Of a stretch of 64,000 bases of DNA, positions 37,918 to 46,745 are shown one piece after another (the first letter of the stretch is position 1; every line of letters starts with the position of its first letter). Origin of the DNA: Achromobacter xylosoxidans (GTDB taxonomy: Bacteria > Pseudomonadota > Gammaproteobacteria > Burkholderiales > Burkholderiaceae_B); contig NZ_LN831029.1 in assembly GCF_001457475.1 (NCBI RefSeq), positions 5,828,001 to 5,892,000 of the forward strand, given 5' to 3'. The translations under genes and the position numbers were made by a program. The notes under the pieces were generated by a model, which saw nothing but the letters and a program-made list of their open reading frames with translations, did no database searches and had not been told where the DNA came from.

Positions 37918-37975
37918 ACACGGCGCACAACAGGTGCGCCGTGTTGCTTGTGTCCTGCCGCGACCAGCAGGACAC
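37918..37975 (-). terminator. two hairpins between prs and rplY
   Basis: Two perfect stems lie in the 129-bp gap: 9 bp (37950-37958 with 37967-37975) and 11 bp (37918-37928 with 37934-37944, 5-nt loop). The second is followed on the minus strand by ctttaa. They may attenuate transcription between prs and rplY or protect the upstream mRNA. Confidence 0.55.
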
Positions 37976-37997
37976 GAAAAACGATGCGGGGCTGACG

Positions 37998-38948
37998 TCA
38001 GTCGACGAACAGCGAGCTGACCGATTCCGCGTTCGAGATACGCAGGATGGTCTCGCCCAGCAGCGCGGCGCACGACAGCTGGCGGATCTTGCCGCTGGCC
38101 TGGCCTTGCTCGGAGAGCGGAATGGTGTCGGTGACGACCAGTTCGTCCAGTTCCGACGCCTCGATGCGGTCGATGGCGCCGCCCGACAGCACGGGGTGCG
38201 TGCAATAGGCGTAAACGGCGCCGGCGCCGCGGTCCTTCAGGGCCTGGGCCGCCTTGCACAGCGTGCCGGCGGTGTCGACCATGTCGTCCATGATGATGCA
38301 GGTGCGGCCGTCGACTTCACCGATGATGTTCATCACTTCCGACACGTTGGCGCGCGGACGACGCTTGTCGATGATGGCCAGGTCGGCTTCGAGCTGCTTG
38401 GCCAGCGCGCGGGCGCGCACCACGCCGCCGATGTCCGGGGACACGACGACCAGGTTCGAGAAATTGCGGCGCCAGATGTCGCCCAGCAAAATCGGACCGG
38501 CGTAGATGTTGTCCACGGGGATATCGAAGAAGCCCTGGATCTGGTCGGCGTGCAGGTCCATGGTCAGGACGCGGTCGACGCCAGCCACTTGCAGCATGTT
38601 GGCCACGACCTTGGCCGAGATCGCGACGCGCGCCGAGCGCGGGCGGCGGTCCTGGCGGGCGTAGCCGAAATAGGGAATCGCGGCGGTGATGCGGCCGGCC
38701 GAGGCGCGGCGCAGGGCATCGACCATCACCATGATTTCCATCAGGTTGTCATTGGTAGGCGCACAGGTGGGCTGCAGGACGAAGACGTCCTTGCCGCGCA
38801 CGTTCTCGTTGATCTCGACCATCACCTCGCCGTCCGAGAAGCGACCGACGGTCATCTTGCCCAGGGACATGTCGAGGTGGTTGACTACGTCCACGGCCAG
38901 CCGAGTGTTGGCCGTGCCCGTGAAGATCATGAAGCTATCGTTTGCCAT
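37998..38948 (-). CDS. prs: ribose-phosphate pyrophosphokinase
   Basis: The 316-residue protein has normal length. It shows [23 protein letters not shown], the PRPP-synthase signature region [25 protein letters not shown], and the PRPP-binding loop [21 protein letters not shown]. It makes PRPP from ribose 5-phosphate and ATP for nucleotide, His and Trp synthesis. It lies downstream of ispE and tRNA-Gln, a conserved order in beta- and gammaproteobacteria. Confidence 0.97.
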   Translation of the reverse strand: MANDSFMIFTGTANTRLAVDVVNHLDMSLGKMTVGRFSDGEVMVEINENVRGKDVFVLQPTCAPTNDNLMEIMVMVDALRRASAGRITAAIPYFGYARQDRRPRSARVAISAKVVANMLQVAGVDRVLTMDLHADQIQGFFDIPVDNIYAGPILLGDIWRRNFSNLVVVSPDIGGVVRARALAKQLEADLAIIDKRRPRANVSEVMNIIGEVDGRTCIIMDDMVDTAGTLCKAAQALKDRGAGAVYAYCTHPVLSGGAIDRIEASELDELVVTDTIPLSEQGQASGKIRQLSCAALLGETILRISNAESVSSLFVD

Positions 38949-39083
38949 GATGGATGATGCGATGGTCGTTTCGAGACACTAACGAGGTGATGCGAGAACC
39001 TGCTGAAACCGGAAAATAAAAAAGCTGCTGAACCCGGGCCAGTGTCTTACAGGCGTGTTCAACAGCTTTGTTATGTATTCGGT

Positions 39084-39160
39084 TGGCTGGGGAGGAAGGA
39101 TTCGAACCTTCGCATGCCGGAATCAAAATCCGGTGCCTTAACCAGCTTGGCGACTCCCCA
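39084..39160 (-). tRNA. tRNA-Gln (anticodon TTG)
   Basis: A 77-nt cloverleaf with the 3' CCA encoded is readable on the minus strand. The acceptor arms TGGGGAG and CTCCCCA pair, the anticodon stem CCGGA/TCCGG encloses the loop TTTTGAT (anticodon TTG, glutamine), and the T arm has GGTTCGAATCC. It starts one base after the ispE stop codon, so it is probably cut from an ispE-tRNA-prs transcript. Confidence 0.96.
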
Positions 39161-39161
39161 A

Positions 39162-40103
39162 CTATCTTGCAATCCAATTCCGCAACGGATGTTCAGTCAA
39201 CCCAGGACATGCCTGCACTAACCGGAACCGTGGATGCGTTGTGCTGTCTGTGTCATCTGCGTTTTTGCAGTTTGCTTCAACAGCGCCGCGCATTGTAGCG
39301 GTAATTTCCGTTTTCGCCAAAACGGCCTCCGACAGCTCGGAAAATTCGGCGTATAGACACGCGCCAGATCCCGACATGCGAACTTGGGTTCCCGTGTTTT
39401 TCAACACGCCCTGCTCTGCAAGCCACCGCGATGCCCTGAGAACCTCAGGATAAAGTCGGTAGACCACCGGCTCCAAATCATTTTTCCCGAAGGAAAATGT
39501 AGGCGAAGCAAGAAAGTCCGCTATTGTGATGTAAGAAGAATCCCTTGTCAAATCGGGTGCGGAAAAAATTCCAACGGTCGGCACGCTCGCGTCCGGCTGC
39601 GCCACCAGATAGGCCCGCGCCGGCAGGTCCAGCGCGGTCAGTTTCTCGCCCACGCCCTCGGCGAAAGCGGACTGGCCGAATACGAACACCGGCACGTCGG
39701 CGCCCAGCGGCAGGGCCAGTGCCATCAGTTCTCGCCGCGACAGCCCGGTGCCCCACAAGCGGTTCAATGCGATCAGCACGGTGGCCGCGTCGCTCGAACC
39801 GCCACCCAGGCCGCCGCCCTGCGGAATGCGCTTTTCCAGCGCGATCTGCGCGCCCTGGCGCGTGCCGGTGGCCTGTTGCAGGGCGCGGGCGGCGCGCAAG
39901 GTCAGGTCGTCGTCTTCGGACACGCCCGCCAATTCCGTGGCGCGGCTGATGACGCCATCGGCGCGCGCCTCGAAGTGCAGCGTGTCACACAGGTCGATGA
40001 AGCGAAAGGCCGTCTGCAGCAGGTGGTAGCCGTCGGGACGGCGGCCCACCACGTGCAGGAACAGGTTCACCTTGGCGGGCGCGGGTACGTCGTAGAGGGT
40101 CAC
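39162..40103 (-). CDS. ispE: 4-diphosphocytidyl-2-C-methyl-D-erythritol kinase
   Basis: The 313-residue GHMP kinase has the N-terminal PAPAKVNLFLHVVGRRPDGYH, the ATP-binding PQGGGLGGGSSDAATVL, and the third motif VRMSGSGACLYAEF. It phosphorylates CDP-methylerythritol in the non-mevalonate isoprenoid pathway. The C-terminus is about 25 residues longer than the E. coli enzyme. Its last codons adjoin tRNA-Gln. The normal upstream neighbour lolB is separated from it by a chemoreceptor gene. Confidence 0.95.
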   Translation of the reverse strand: MTLYDVPAPAKVNLFLHVVGRRPDGYHLLQTAFRFIDLCDTLHFEARADGVISRATELAGVSEDDDLTLRAARALQQATGTRQGAQIALEKRIPQGGGLGGGSSDAATVLIALNRLWGTGLSRRELMALALPLGADVPVFVFGQSAFAEGVGEKLTALDLPARAYLVAQPDASVPTVGIFSAPDLTRDSSYITIADFLASPTFSFGKNDLEPVVYRLYPEVLRASRWLAEQGVLKNTGTQVRMSGSGACLYAEFSELSEAVLAKTEITATMRGAVEANCKNADDTDSTTHPRFRLVQACPGLTEHPLRNWIAR

Positions 40104-40163
40104 GGCGGATCGGGAAAAAGGACGGATGCGTCGATTTTAGCGACCCGCCCGGGGTGGCGAGCG

Positions 40164-40197
40164 CCGGGACGCCATGACAGGGCCGCTGGCGTCCCGG
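40164..40197 (-). terminator. hairpin downstream of the chemoreceptor gene
   Basis: A perfect 10-bp stem (40164-40173 with 40188-40197) with a 14-nt loop lies 98 bp after the chemoreceptor stop and before ispE. There is no T tract on either strand, so the terminator role is tentative. Confidence 0.4.
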
Positions 40198-40294
40198 GGG
40201 ACCGGCGGGAGACCGATCCTATCGTCCGCAAGGAACGGCGCCACGGGAATGGGTCCCGGCTTGCCCGGACCTGGACGCCGCCCTCGGATGCGGA

Positions 40295-41893
40295 TCAGGC
40301 GATCTGCGGCGCGACGCGGCCGGCCAGGCGTTCGGCCGGGGCCTCGATCACCTGCCCTTCCGGCAGCTTGAACACCGCCACGGCGCCCGCCAGCTGGCGC
40401 GCCTGCTCTTCGAGCGCACCGGCCGCGGCGGCGGCCTGCTCCACCAGCGCCGCGTTCTGCTGGGTCACGCCGTCCATCTGCGTCACGGCGCGGTTGACCT
40501 GGTCGATGCCGGTGGCCTGTTCCTCCGACGCGGCCGAGATCTCGCCCATCAGGCTGGTCACGCGCTGCACCGAATCGACGATCTCGCGCATGGTGGCGCC
40601 GGCGGTTTCCACTTGCTCGGAACCGACGCCGACCTTCTGCGCCGAGTCCTCGATGAGCTGCTTGATTTCCTTGGCGGCGGCGGCGCTGCGCTGGGCCAGC
40701 GTGCGCACCTCGCTGGCGACCACGGCAAAGCCCTTGCCCTGCTCGCCGGCGCGCGCGGCCTCGACTGCGGCATTGAGCGCCAGGATGTTGGTCTGGAAGG
40801 CAATGCCGTCGATCACGCCGACGATGTCGGAAATACGCGACGAGCTGCCCTGGATGGCGCGCATGGTCTCGACCACGCTGGAGACGGCCTCGCCGCCGCG
40901 CTGCGCCACGGCGGCCGAGGCGGCCACCATGCGGTTGGCTTCGCGCGCGGTGTCGGCGTTCTGCTTCACCGTGGTCGCCAGCTCTTCCATGCTGGCGGCG
41001 GTTTCCTCGAGCGAGGCGGCCTGCTCTTCGGTGCGGCTGGACAGGTCGGCATTGCCGGACGAGATCTCGCGCGCGCCGACGTTGATCTCATCCACCCCGC
41101 GGCGCACCGTGGACACCGTGCGCACCAGGCTGTCCTGCATGGCGCGCAGGGCACCCAGCAGCGCGCCGATCTCATTGCGGCCGCGATCGGCCACGCGGCG
41201 CGTCAGGTCGCCCTCGGCGATGCGGCGGAAGATGTCGCCGGCTTCCAGCAGCGGCCGCACGATCATGCGGCGGATCAGCACGTGCGCGCCCACCGCCATC
41301 AACAGCCCCAGCACCAGGATGCCGGCCAGCAGCGAACTGAAGATGGTGTGGAACAGCGAGATCTCGTCCATCACCTCCTGCCCGGTGGTCTCGGCGCGAC
41401 GCATGAAGGCGTCGCGCTCGGACACCAGCAGCTCCTGCACCTGCTGCGTGCCCTGCTTGAAGTAGGCGTCCATGTCACCGGCCTCGAGCACCTTGCCGAC
41501 GTTCTGCAGGTTGTTGCTGAGATTGCCGTAGGCCTCGATCAGGTCCTTGGACTCGGCTTTCTCCTGCGCCGACAAACCGCCGGCAAAGCCCTGGAAGGCC
41601 CGGTCGCCCGCGGCAATGCGCTGGCGCGCCAGGCGCAGTGCGGTGGTGTCGCTGGCGTTGCCCTGCGCCACCCGGGTGGCATAACGGCTCAGGTCGGTGC
41701 GCGCCGCCACCAGGGACAACGCGGCCGTGTTCACGGCGTTGACCTGCTGCGAGGAAAGGCGATAGAGCTGGCCGACGTCCTGGTTGGTCTGCCGCAGGGC
41801 GACGAAACCCATGCCGCCCACCAGCAGCTGGAAAGTGAAAAACACCGCGATGATCCCCAAAAGCATCGTCGCGATCCGCGTATTCCTGAACAT
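40295..41893 (-). CDS. methyl-accepting chemotaxis protein
   Basis: The 532-residue transmembrane receptor has TM1 ([24 protein letters not shown]), a helical periplasmic domain (about residues 35-190), TM2 ([25 protein letters not shown]) and HAMP ([27 protein letters not shown]). The signalling hairpin has its tip sequence [41 protein letters not shown]. The C-terminus lacks the NWETF-type CheR tether. A GGAGA Shine-Dalgarno sits 6 bp before the ATG at 41893, but abuts the ATG at 41899, so 41893 is chosen. It interrupts the usual lolB-ispE pair. Confidence 0.95.
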   Translation of the reverse strand: MFRNTRIATMLLGIIAVFFTFQLLVGGMGFVALRQTNQDVGQLYRLSSQQVNAVNTAALSLVAARTDLSRYATRVAQGNASDTTALRLARQRIAAGDRAFQGFAGGLSAQEKAESKDLIEAYGNLSNNLQNVGKVLEAGDMDAYFKQGTQQVQELLVSERDAFMRRAETTGQEVMDEISLFHTIFSSLLAGILVLGLLMAVGAHVLIRRMIVRPLLEAGDIFRRIAEGDLTRRVADRGRNEIGALLGALRAMQDSLVRTVSTVRRGVDEINVGAREISSGNADLSSRTEEQAASLEETAASMEELATTVKQNADTAREANRMVAASAAVAQRGGEAVSSVVETMRAIQGSSSRISDIVGVIDGIAFQTNILALNAAVEAARAGEQGKGFAVVASEVRTLAQRSAAAAKEIKQLIEDSAQKVGVGSEQVETAGATMREIVDSVQRVTSLMGEISAASEEQATGIDQVNRAVTQMDGVTQQNAALVEQAAAAAGALEEQARQLAGAVAVFKLPEGQVIEAPAERLAGRVAPQIA

Positions 41894-42129
41894 TGGCATT
41901 CTCCGTAAAAAAGCGGCGGCGCGATCCGCGGCCACCGGCCTTGCATGCCGCGCGCGGGGGTCGTGCGCACGGGTGTCGGAAGAATTATTCAGGTTAAACA
42001 GAATCTATCAATCAGTAACAAAGTCGATTTTGCAACGCTGATTTGCTGATTGAAGCGGGGCGGACGTGCTACAGCCAGACGACACAACGGCCCCGCAGGG
42101 CCGTCGAGGAAGTCACGAAGCGGTAGCAA

Positions 42130-42726
42130 TCAGGGCTGGTTGACGACCAGGCGCACCATGATGCGGCGCCCCGGCTCCTGGCGCTCCAGCACCAGCATCT
42201 GCGGGCCGAGCGTGTCGTAGCGCGACAGCCGCGCGCGCCAGCCGCCCTGCTCGAAGGCCACGGGGCGGCCCAGGTCGTCGTTGGACACATCGGTGGCCTC
42301 GGGCTGGCCCGGCAGCTTGCCGCGCAGCCAGTCGCGCATGCCGGATACCGGCATGCTGCTGCCCAGGGCGTCTTCGGCCAGGGCATCGGGGTTGTCGGCC
42401 ACCAGGCGGGTGCCGTCGGCCTTGGTCAGGCTGGCCGCGCCGGGCTGGCCTTCGACCCGCGCCTCGGTCGAGCCGAGCGGATTGGTCAGGTCGAGCACGT
42501 AGCGGCGGCCATCGTCCGACCAGGAAAAGCCGCCTTGCACGGCGCTCTGCTTGCCGTTTTCCTCGTTGACCGTGATGGCGAAGCGTCCGATGCGCGAGAA
42601 CGCGTCGGGCGAGGCGCCCTCAATGGGCTTGGGCGTGGTGGTGCAGGCCGCCAGCACGAACGCCAGCATGGCCAGCAGCGCCCAGCGCATCCATTCCAGC
42701 CCGGGGCCGCGCGACGCTACCGTCAC
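42130..42726 (-). CDS. lolB: outer membrane lipoprotein receptor LolB
   Basis: The 198-residue lipoprotein has signal peptide RWALLAMLAFVLAAC with lipobox LAAC, then the LolB beta-fold (FSRIGRFAITVNEENGKQSAVQGGFSWSDDGRRYVLDLTNPLGSTEARV). It accepts lipoproteins from LolA and inserts them in the outer membrane. The GTG at 42726 overlaps the stop of the upstream TPR gene (GTGA); an internal ATG at 42690 is an alternative start that leaves a shorter signal peptide. 41894-42129 between it and the chemoreceptor shows no gene. Confidence 0.92.
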   Translation of the reverse strand: MTVASRGPGLEWMRWALLAMLAFVLAACTTTPKPIEGASPDAFSRIGRFAITVNEENGKQSAVQGGFSWSDDGRRYVLDLTNPLGSTEARVEGQPGAASLTKADGTRLVADNPDALAEDALGSSMPVSGMRDWLRGKLPGQPEATDVSNDDLGRPVAFEQGGWRARLSRYDTLGPQMLVLERQEPGRRIMVRLVVNQP

Positions 42727-44546
42727 AGGCTGACTCCCAGGCGCTTGATGACGTCAAGCACGGTCCTGTTCTTGGGATCCTTCTGCACCGCGGCGCGCAA
42801 CAACTCGACCGCCTGGTCGCGTTTGCCCTGGGTCCAGAGCACTTCGGCCAGGTGGGCCGCGATGTCGGCCTCGGGCCGCACGCTGTAGGCGCGCCGCAGG
42901 TAGTCGGCGGCGGCGATCTGGTCGCCCATGCGGAATTTGACCCAGCCCATGCTGTCCAGGATGAACGGATCGTTGGGCGAAAGTTCCAGCGCCTGCGTGA
43001 TCAGGTCCAGCGCCTCGGGCAGGCGCTGGTTGTGGTCGGCCAGCGTGTAGCCCAGTGCGTTGTAGGCGTGGGCATGCTCGGGATCCAGCGCGATGACCTG
43101 GCGCAGCATGCGCTCGAGGTCGGCCAGGCGGTCCTGGCGTTCGTACAGCATGGCCAATTCGTACTTGATCTCGACGGTATCGGGCAGCGCCTGGTCGGCC
43201 GCTTCCAGCACCGAGACGGCCTGGCCGACGCGGTCGGCGTCGCGCAGGATCTGCGCCTTGGTCAGCACGCCCAGCGTGCGCTCTTCCTCGTCCTGGGGCG
43301 CGGCGGCATCGACCATCTTGATGGCGTCATCGATACGGCCGGACTTGGCGCGCAGGGCGGCCTGGCGCATGCGGGCCGAGAAGCGCAGCGACGGGTCGTC
43401 GATGCGGCCGAGTTCGGCGATGGCTTCGTCGTACTGGCCCTGGTCTTCGGCGATGCGCGACAGCAGCACGTGGGCATCGGCCGCGGCGGCGCCGGCGTCG
43501 GTGGCGCCCGGCACGATGGCGCGCTGGCGCTGGTTCTGCACGTCCAGGTACTGCTGCAGCAGGGTCTTGGCCTGCGGCAATTGGCCGGCCTTGTAGGCCA
43601 GTTGGGCCTGCATGAAGAGCAGGTCGAAGTCTTCCGGCGAGCGCCGCGACATAGCCTGCAGTTCGGCGAGGGCGCCGTTGTAGTCGCCGGCATCGGCCAT
43701 CTGGCCGGCCAGCATCAGGCGCACCTTGCGGGCGTTGGGATTGCGGGCGATATAGGCCTGGGCCTCGGCCTGCGCGCGCTGCGGATCGACCTTGGCGCCG
43801 TACTCCAGCACGCGCTGGGCGGCGGGCTCGGACCTGGGATCGGCGGCCAGCGCGGCGCGAGCCTCCTGGGCGGCGCGCGGGTAGTCGCCGGCGGCCGAGG
43901 CCACGTCGGCCAGCGCCAGATGGGCGGCGGGCAGCTTGCGCACGCTGTCGCTCAGGGATTCGTCCAGGATGCGCAACGCCAGGCGGCGGTCGTTCAGGCG
44001 GCTCAGCACCGCCAGGGCCTGGCCGATGGCGGCCGGCTTGTCGCGCGAGGCCTCGATGCGGTTGCGCAGCGCCTGCGACAGGCCCTTGGTCTGGCCGTTG
44101 GCCGCGGCCAGCGCCAGTTCAGTGGAGCTGGCTTCAAGATCGTTCGGCGACAGACGGGCCCAGACACGGGCCGCGTCCAGCGCGCCGGGCAGGTTGCCGC
44201 CGGCCAGCTGGAATTCCAGGCCGCGGCGCGCCAGGCGGGGATCGCCGGTGTCGCGCGCCAGGCCGACCATGGTGTTGGCGGCGGTGCCGTACATGCCGCG
44301 CTGGGCGGCGATTTCCGAAGCCAGCACGCGGTAGAAGATGTCGGCGGTCAGCGACACGTAGGGCAGCTGGCCGGGACGCAGGCGGATCACCTCGGTTTCA
44401 GGCTGGCGGTTCTGGGGCGCCATGCGGGGGCCGGTCGCATCCCGCGTCCGGCTGTCGGCGGCCTGGGCTTGAGGGGCCAGGGTGGAGGCCAACGCAAGCG
44501 CCAGCGCGGCAATCCCGATATTCATTTGTTTGAAAGACGACTTCAC
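42723..44546 (-). CDS. exported tetratricopeptide repeat protein (upstream partner of lolB)
   Basis: The 607-residue protein has a signal peptide (SSFKQMNIGIAALALALASTLAPQAQA, cleavage before ADS) and many TPR units; the best are YELAMLYERQDRLADLERMLRQVIALDPEHAHAYNALGYTLADHN and PEALDLITQALELSPNDPFILDSMGW. Start choice: GTG at 44546 gives the basic n-region; the ATG at 44525 has no Shine-Dalgarno. The longer open frame to 45011 is antisense to mutM. TPR-lolB-ispE order is common in betaproteobacteria. Probable envelope function, not defined. Confidence 0.88.
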   Translation of the reverse strand: MKSSFKQMNIGIAALALALASTLAPQAQAADSRTRDATGPRMAPQNRQPETEVIRLRPGQLPYVSLTADIFYRVLASEIAAQRGMYGTAANTMVGLARDTGDPRLARRGLEFQLAGGNLPGALDAARVWARLSPNDLEASSTELALAAANGQTKGLSQALRNRIEASRDKPAAIGQALAVLSRLNDRRLALRILDESLSDSVRKLPAAHLALADVASAAGDYPRAAQEARAALAADPRSEPAAQRVLEYGAKVDPQRAQAEAQAYIARNPNARKVRLMLAGQMADAGDYNGALAELQAMSRRSPEDFDLLFMQAQLAYKAGQLPQAKTLLQQYLDVQNQRQRAIVPGATDAGAAAADAHVLLSRIAEDQGQYDEAIAELGRIDDPSLRFSARMRQAALRAKSGRIDDAIKMVDAAAPQDEEERTLGVLTKAQILRDADRVGQAVSVLEAADQALPDTVEIKYELAMLYERQDRLADLERMLRQVIALDPEHAHAYNALGYTLADHNQRLPEALDLITQALELSPNDPFILDSMGWVKFRMGDQIAAADYLRRAYSVRPEADIAAHLAEVLWTQGKRDQAVELLRAAVQKDPKNRTVLDVIKRLGVSL

Positions 44547-44607
44547 GCGGCCCGTCCGGTTGGTGGCACAATCTTCGTACACGCAATTGATGATCTTACA
44601 CTGGCTC

Positions 44608-45435
44608 ATGCCGGAACTGCCTGAAGTTGAAACCACGCGTCGCGGAATCGACGCCGTCATCACCGGCCGCCCGCTCACGCGGCTGGTCGTCCATGAGTCC
44701 CGGATGCGCTGGCCCATCCCGGCCGAACTGCCCGCCCTGGTTGGCGGCCACACGGTGCGCGAATGCGGCCGCCGCGGCAAGTACCTGCTGCTGCGCTTCG
44801 ACCACGGCACCCAGATCGTGCACCTGGGCATGTCCGGTTCGCTGCGCAGCGTGGCGCCCGGTGAATTCCTGCGCAAGCACGACCACGTCGAATGGATCTT
44901 CGACCAGGCGGTGCTGCGCCTGCACGACCCGCGCCGCTTCGGCGCGGTGTTGTGGCATCCCGATGCGGACGGACCGGTCGAAAACCACCCCCTGCTGGCC
45001 AAGCTCGGCATCGAGCCATTCGACCCGCGCTTCGACGGCGCCTGGCTGCACCATCACTTCAAGAACCACGGCGCCGCGATCAAGCAAGTGCTGCTGGCCG
45101 GCATGGCGGTGGTGGGTGTGGGCAATATCTATGCCTCCGAAAGCCTGTTCCGCGCGCGCATCAATCCCAAGACCCCGGCCAACAAGCTGTCGCGCGCCCG
45201 CTGCGACCGCCTGGCGGACATGGTGCGCGCCACCCTGGCCGACGCCCTGACCTCCGGCGGCAGCACCCTGCGCGACTACGTCGGCGCCACCGGCGAGCCG
45301 GGCGCCTATTTCGAGATCCACGCCGCGGTCTATGAACGCGCCGGCCAGCCCTGCCGGGTCTGCGGCACGCCGATCAAGCGCATCGTCCAGGGCCAGCGGG
45401 CCACCTACTACTGCCCGAAGTGCCAGAAGACCTGA
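44608..45435 (+). CDS. mutM: formamidopyrimidine-DNA glycosylase
   Basis: The 275-residue protein starts MPELPEVETTRRGI; the catalytic Pro-Glu pair after the initiator Met is intact. The mid-region HDHVEWIFD and LHDPRRFGAVLW follow, then the helix-two-turn-helix VVGVGNIYASESLFRARINP. The C-terminal zinc finger CRVCGTPIKRIVQGQRATYYCPKCQ closes it. It removes 8-oxoguanine. It diverges from the TPR gene with about 60 bp between starts. Confidence 0.97.
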   Translation: MPELPEVETTRRGIDAVITGRPLTRLVVHESRMRWPIPAELPALVGGHTVRECGRRGKYLLLRFDHGTQIVHLGMSGSLRSVAPGEFLRKHDHVEWIFDQAVLRLHDPRRFGAVLWHPDADGPVENHPLLAKLGIEPFDPRFDGAWLHHHFKNHGAAIKQVLLAGMAVVGVGNIYASESLFRARINPKTPANKLSRARCDRLADMVRATLADALTSGGSTLRDYVGATGEPGAYFEIHAAVYERAGQPCRVCGTPIKRIVQGQRATYYCPKCQKT

Positions 45436-45494
45436 GCGCCCCCGCCTGACTTCTGTCTAAGTCCCTGGGGCCTCCTTTGGTCCGAAAGGTTCCC

Positions 45495-45521
45495 ATCCGG
45501 GCCGCCCTGCGCGGCCCGGAT
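45495..45521 (+). terminator. terminator after mutM
   Basis: An 11-bp perfect stem (45495-45505 with 45511-45521, 5-nt loop) is followed by gcattt, 60 bp after the mutM stop. Confidence 0.65.
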
Positions 45522-45575
45522 GCATTTGGGCAGCCACGGAAATCCAAGGGAAATCCCTGCCAAAAAGGGTTAATT

Positions 45576-45621
45576 CGTTTATAGCAAACGTATTGCACAA
45601 CAACTAACGCCACGCTATAGT
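45576..45621 (+). promoter_or_regulatory. sigma70-type promoter and CGTTT-ATAGC-AAACG repeat before the MBL-fold gene
   Basis: TTGCAC (45593-45598) and TATAGT (45616-45621) are separated by exactly 17 bp, a near-consensus promoter. The inverted repeat CGTTT-atagc-AAACG (45576-45590) abuts the -35 on its upstream side, a position typical of an activator or of a MarR/IclR-type regulator. The transcript would begin near 45628, just before the GGAAGGAG Shine-Dalgarno of the MBL gene. Confidence 0.7.
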
Positions 45622-45663
45622 CCGTCCACACACCCTATTCCTATAAAAGTGGAAGGAGCCTCC

Positions 45664-46617
45664 ATGAGCAAGCAATTCGCTTCGCACGCCGACCTGAGCG
45701 ACAAGGTCGTGTCGTTCGAAAAGCTGTCCGACAACGCCTACGCCTACACCGCCGAAGGCGATCCCAACACCGGCGTGATCATCGGCGACGAGGCCGTCAT
45801 GGTGGTCGACACCCAGGCCACCCCGGTCATGGCGCAGGACGTCATCCGCCGCATCCGCGAAGTCACCGACAAGCCGATCAAGTACATCCTGCTGTCGCAC
45901 TACCACGCGGTGCGCGTGTTCGGCGCCTCGGCCTACAACGCCCAGGAAATCCTGGCCAGCCGCGACACCTACGACCTGATCGCCGAACGCGGCGAGCAGG
46001 ACAAGGCCAGCGAAATCGGCCGTTTCCCGCGCCTGTTCCGCAACGCCGAATCGATTCCTCCCGGCCTGGTCTGGCCCACCATGACGTTCAAAGGTGAGAT
46101 GACCGTCAACCTGGGCAACCTCGAGGTCAAGCTGCTGCAGGTCGGCCGCGGCCACACCAAGGGCGACACCATCGCCTGGCTGCCCGAGCAGAAGATCCTG
46201 TTCGCCGGCGACCTGGTCGAATACCAGTCCACCCCCTACTGCGGCGACGCCTACTTCCGCGACTGGCCCAGCACGCTGGACGCGCTGTCGGGCTTCGAGG
46301 CCGAAAAGATGGTGCCCGGCCGCGGCCCGGCGCTCAAGAACGCCACCGAAGTGCGCCAGGGCCTGGCCGGCACGCGCGCCTTCCTGACCGACCTGTACGG
46401 CGCGGTCAACCGCGGCGTGGCCGAGGGCAAGGACCTGAAGACGATCTATCGCGAGGTCTACGACTTCATGAAGCCGCGCTACAGCGACTGGGTCATCTTC
46501 GACCACTGCATGCCGTTCGACGTGTCGCGCGCCTATGACGAGGCCACCGGCCACGTCCATCCGCGCATCTGGACCGACAAGCGCGACCTGGAAATGTGGG
46601 CGCAGCTGGAGGGCTGA
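45664..46617 (+). CDS. MBL-fold metallo-hydrolase-like protein with degenerate HxHxDH motif
   Basis: The 317-residue protein has the metallo-beta-lactamase fold order: GVIIGDEAVMVVDTQ, then the metal motif, then GRGHTKGDTIAWLPEQKILFAGDLVEY. The first motif reads HYHAVR where active enzymes have HxHxDH, so two usual zinc-2 ligands (Asp, His) are replaced by Val and Arg. The His of GRGHTKGD and the Asp of AGDLVE remain. It may bind one metal or act on an unusual substrate. GGAAGGAG precedes the ATG at 45664. First gene of a catabolic cluster with an FAD hydroxylase. Confidence 0.85.
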   Translation: MSKQFASHADLSDKVVSFEKLSDNAYAYTAEGDPNTGVIIGDEAVMVVDTQATPVMAQDVIRRIREVTDKPIKYILLSHYHAVRVFGASAYNAQEILASRDTYDLIAERGEQDKASEIGRFPRLFRNAESIPPGLVWPTMTFKGEMTVNLGNLEVKLLQVGRGHTKGDTIAWLPEQKILFAGDLVEYQSTPYCGDAYFRDWPSTLDALSGFEAEKMVPGRGPALKNATEVRQGLAGTRAFLTDLYGAVNRGVAEGKDLKTIYREVYDFMKPRYSDWVIFDHCMPFDVSRAYDEATGHVHPRIWTDKRDLEMWAQLEG

Positions 46618-46745
46618 TCCCGCGCGGCCGGCGCGCCGGCCGCTGTTCCACAGATCGAAACGGCTGCACGCAATCCGCCACCGAAGTCGGCCGGCGACGC
46701 GCGCAGCCGCGCATAAAAACAAAATGACCCACACAGGAGACAACC

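Noticed and set aside
39084..39160. tRNA-Gln as the insertion site of the island
   Set aside because: It is 4.5 kb from the island edge with intact core genes between, and no integrase adjoins it.
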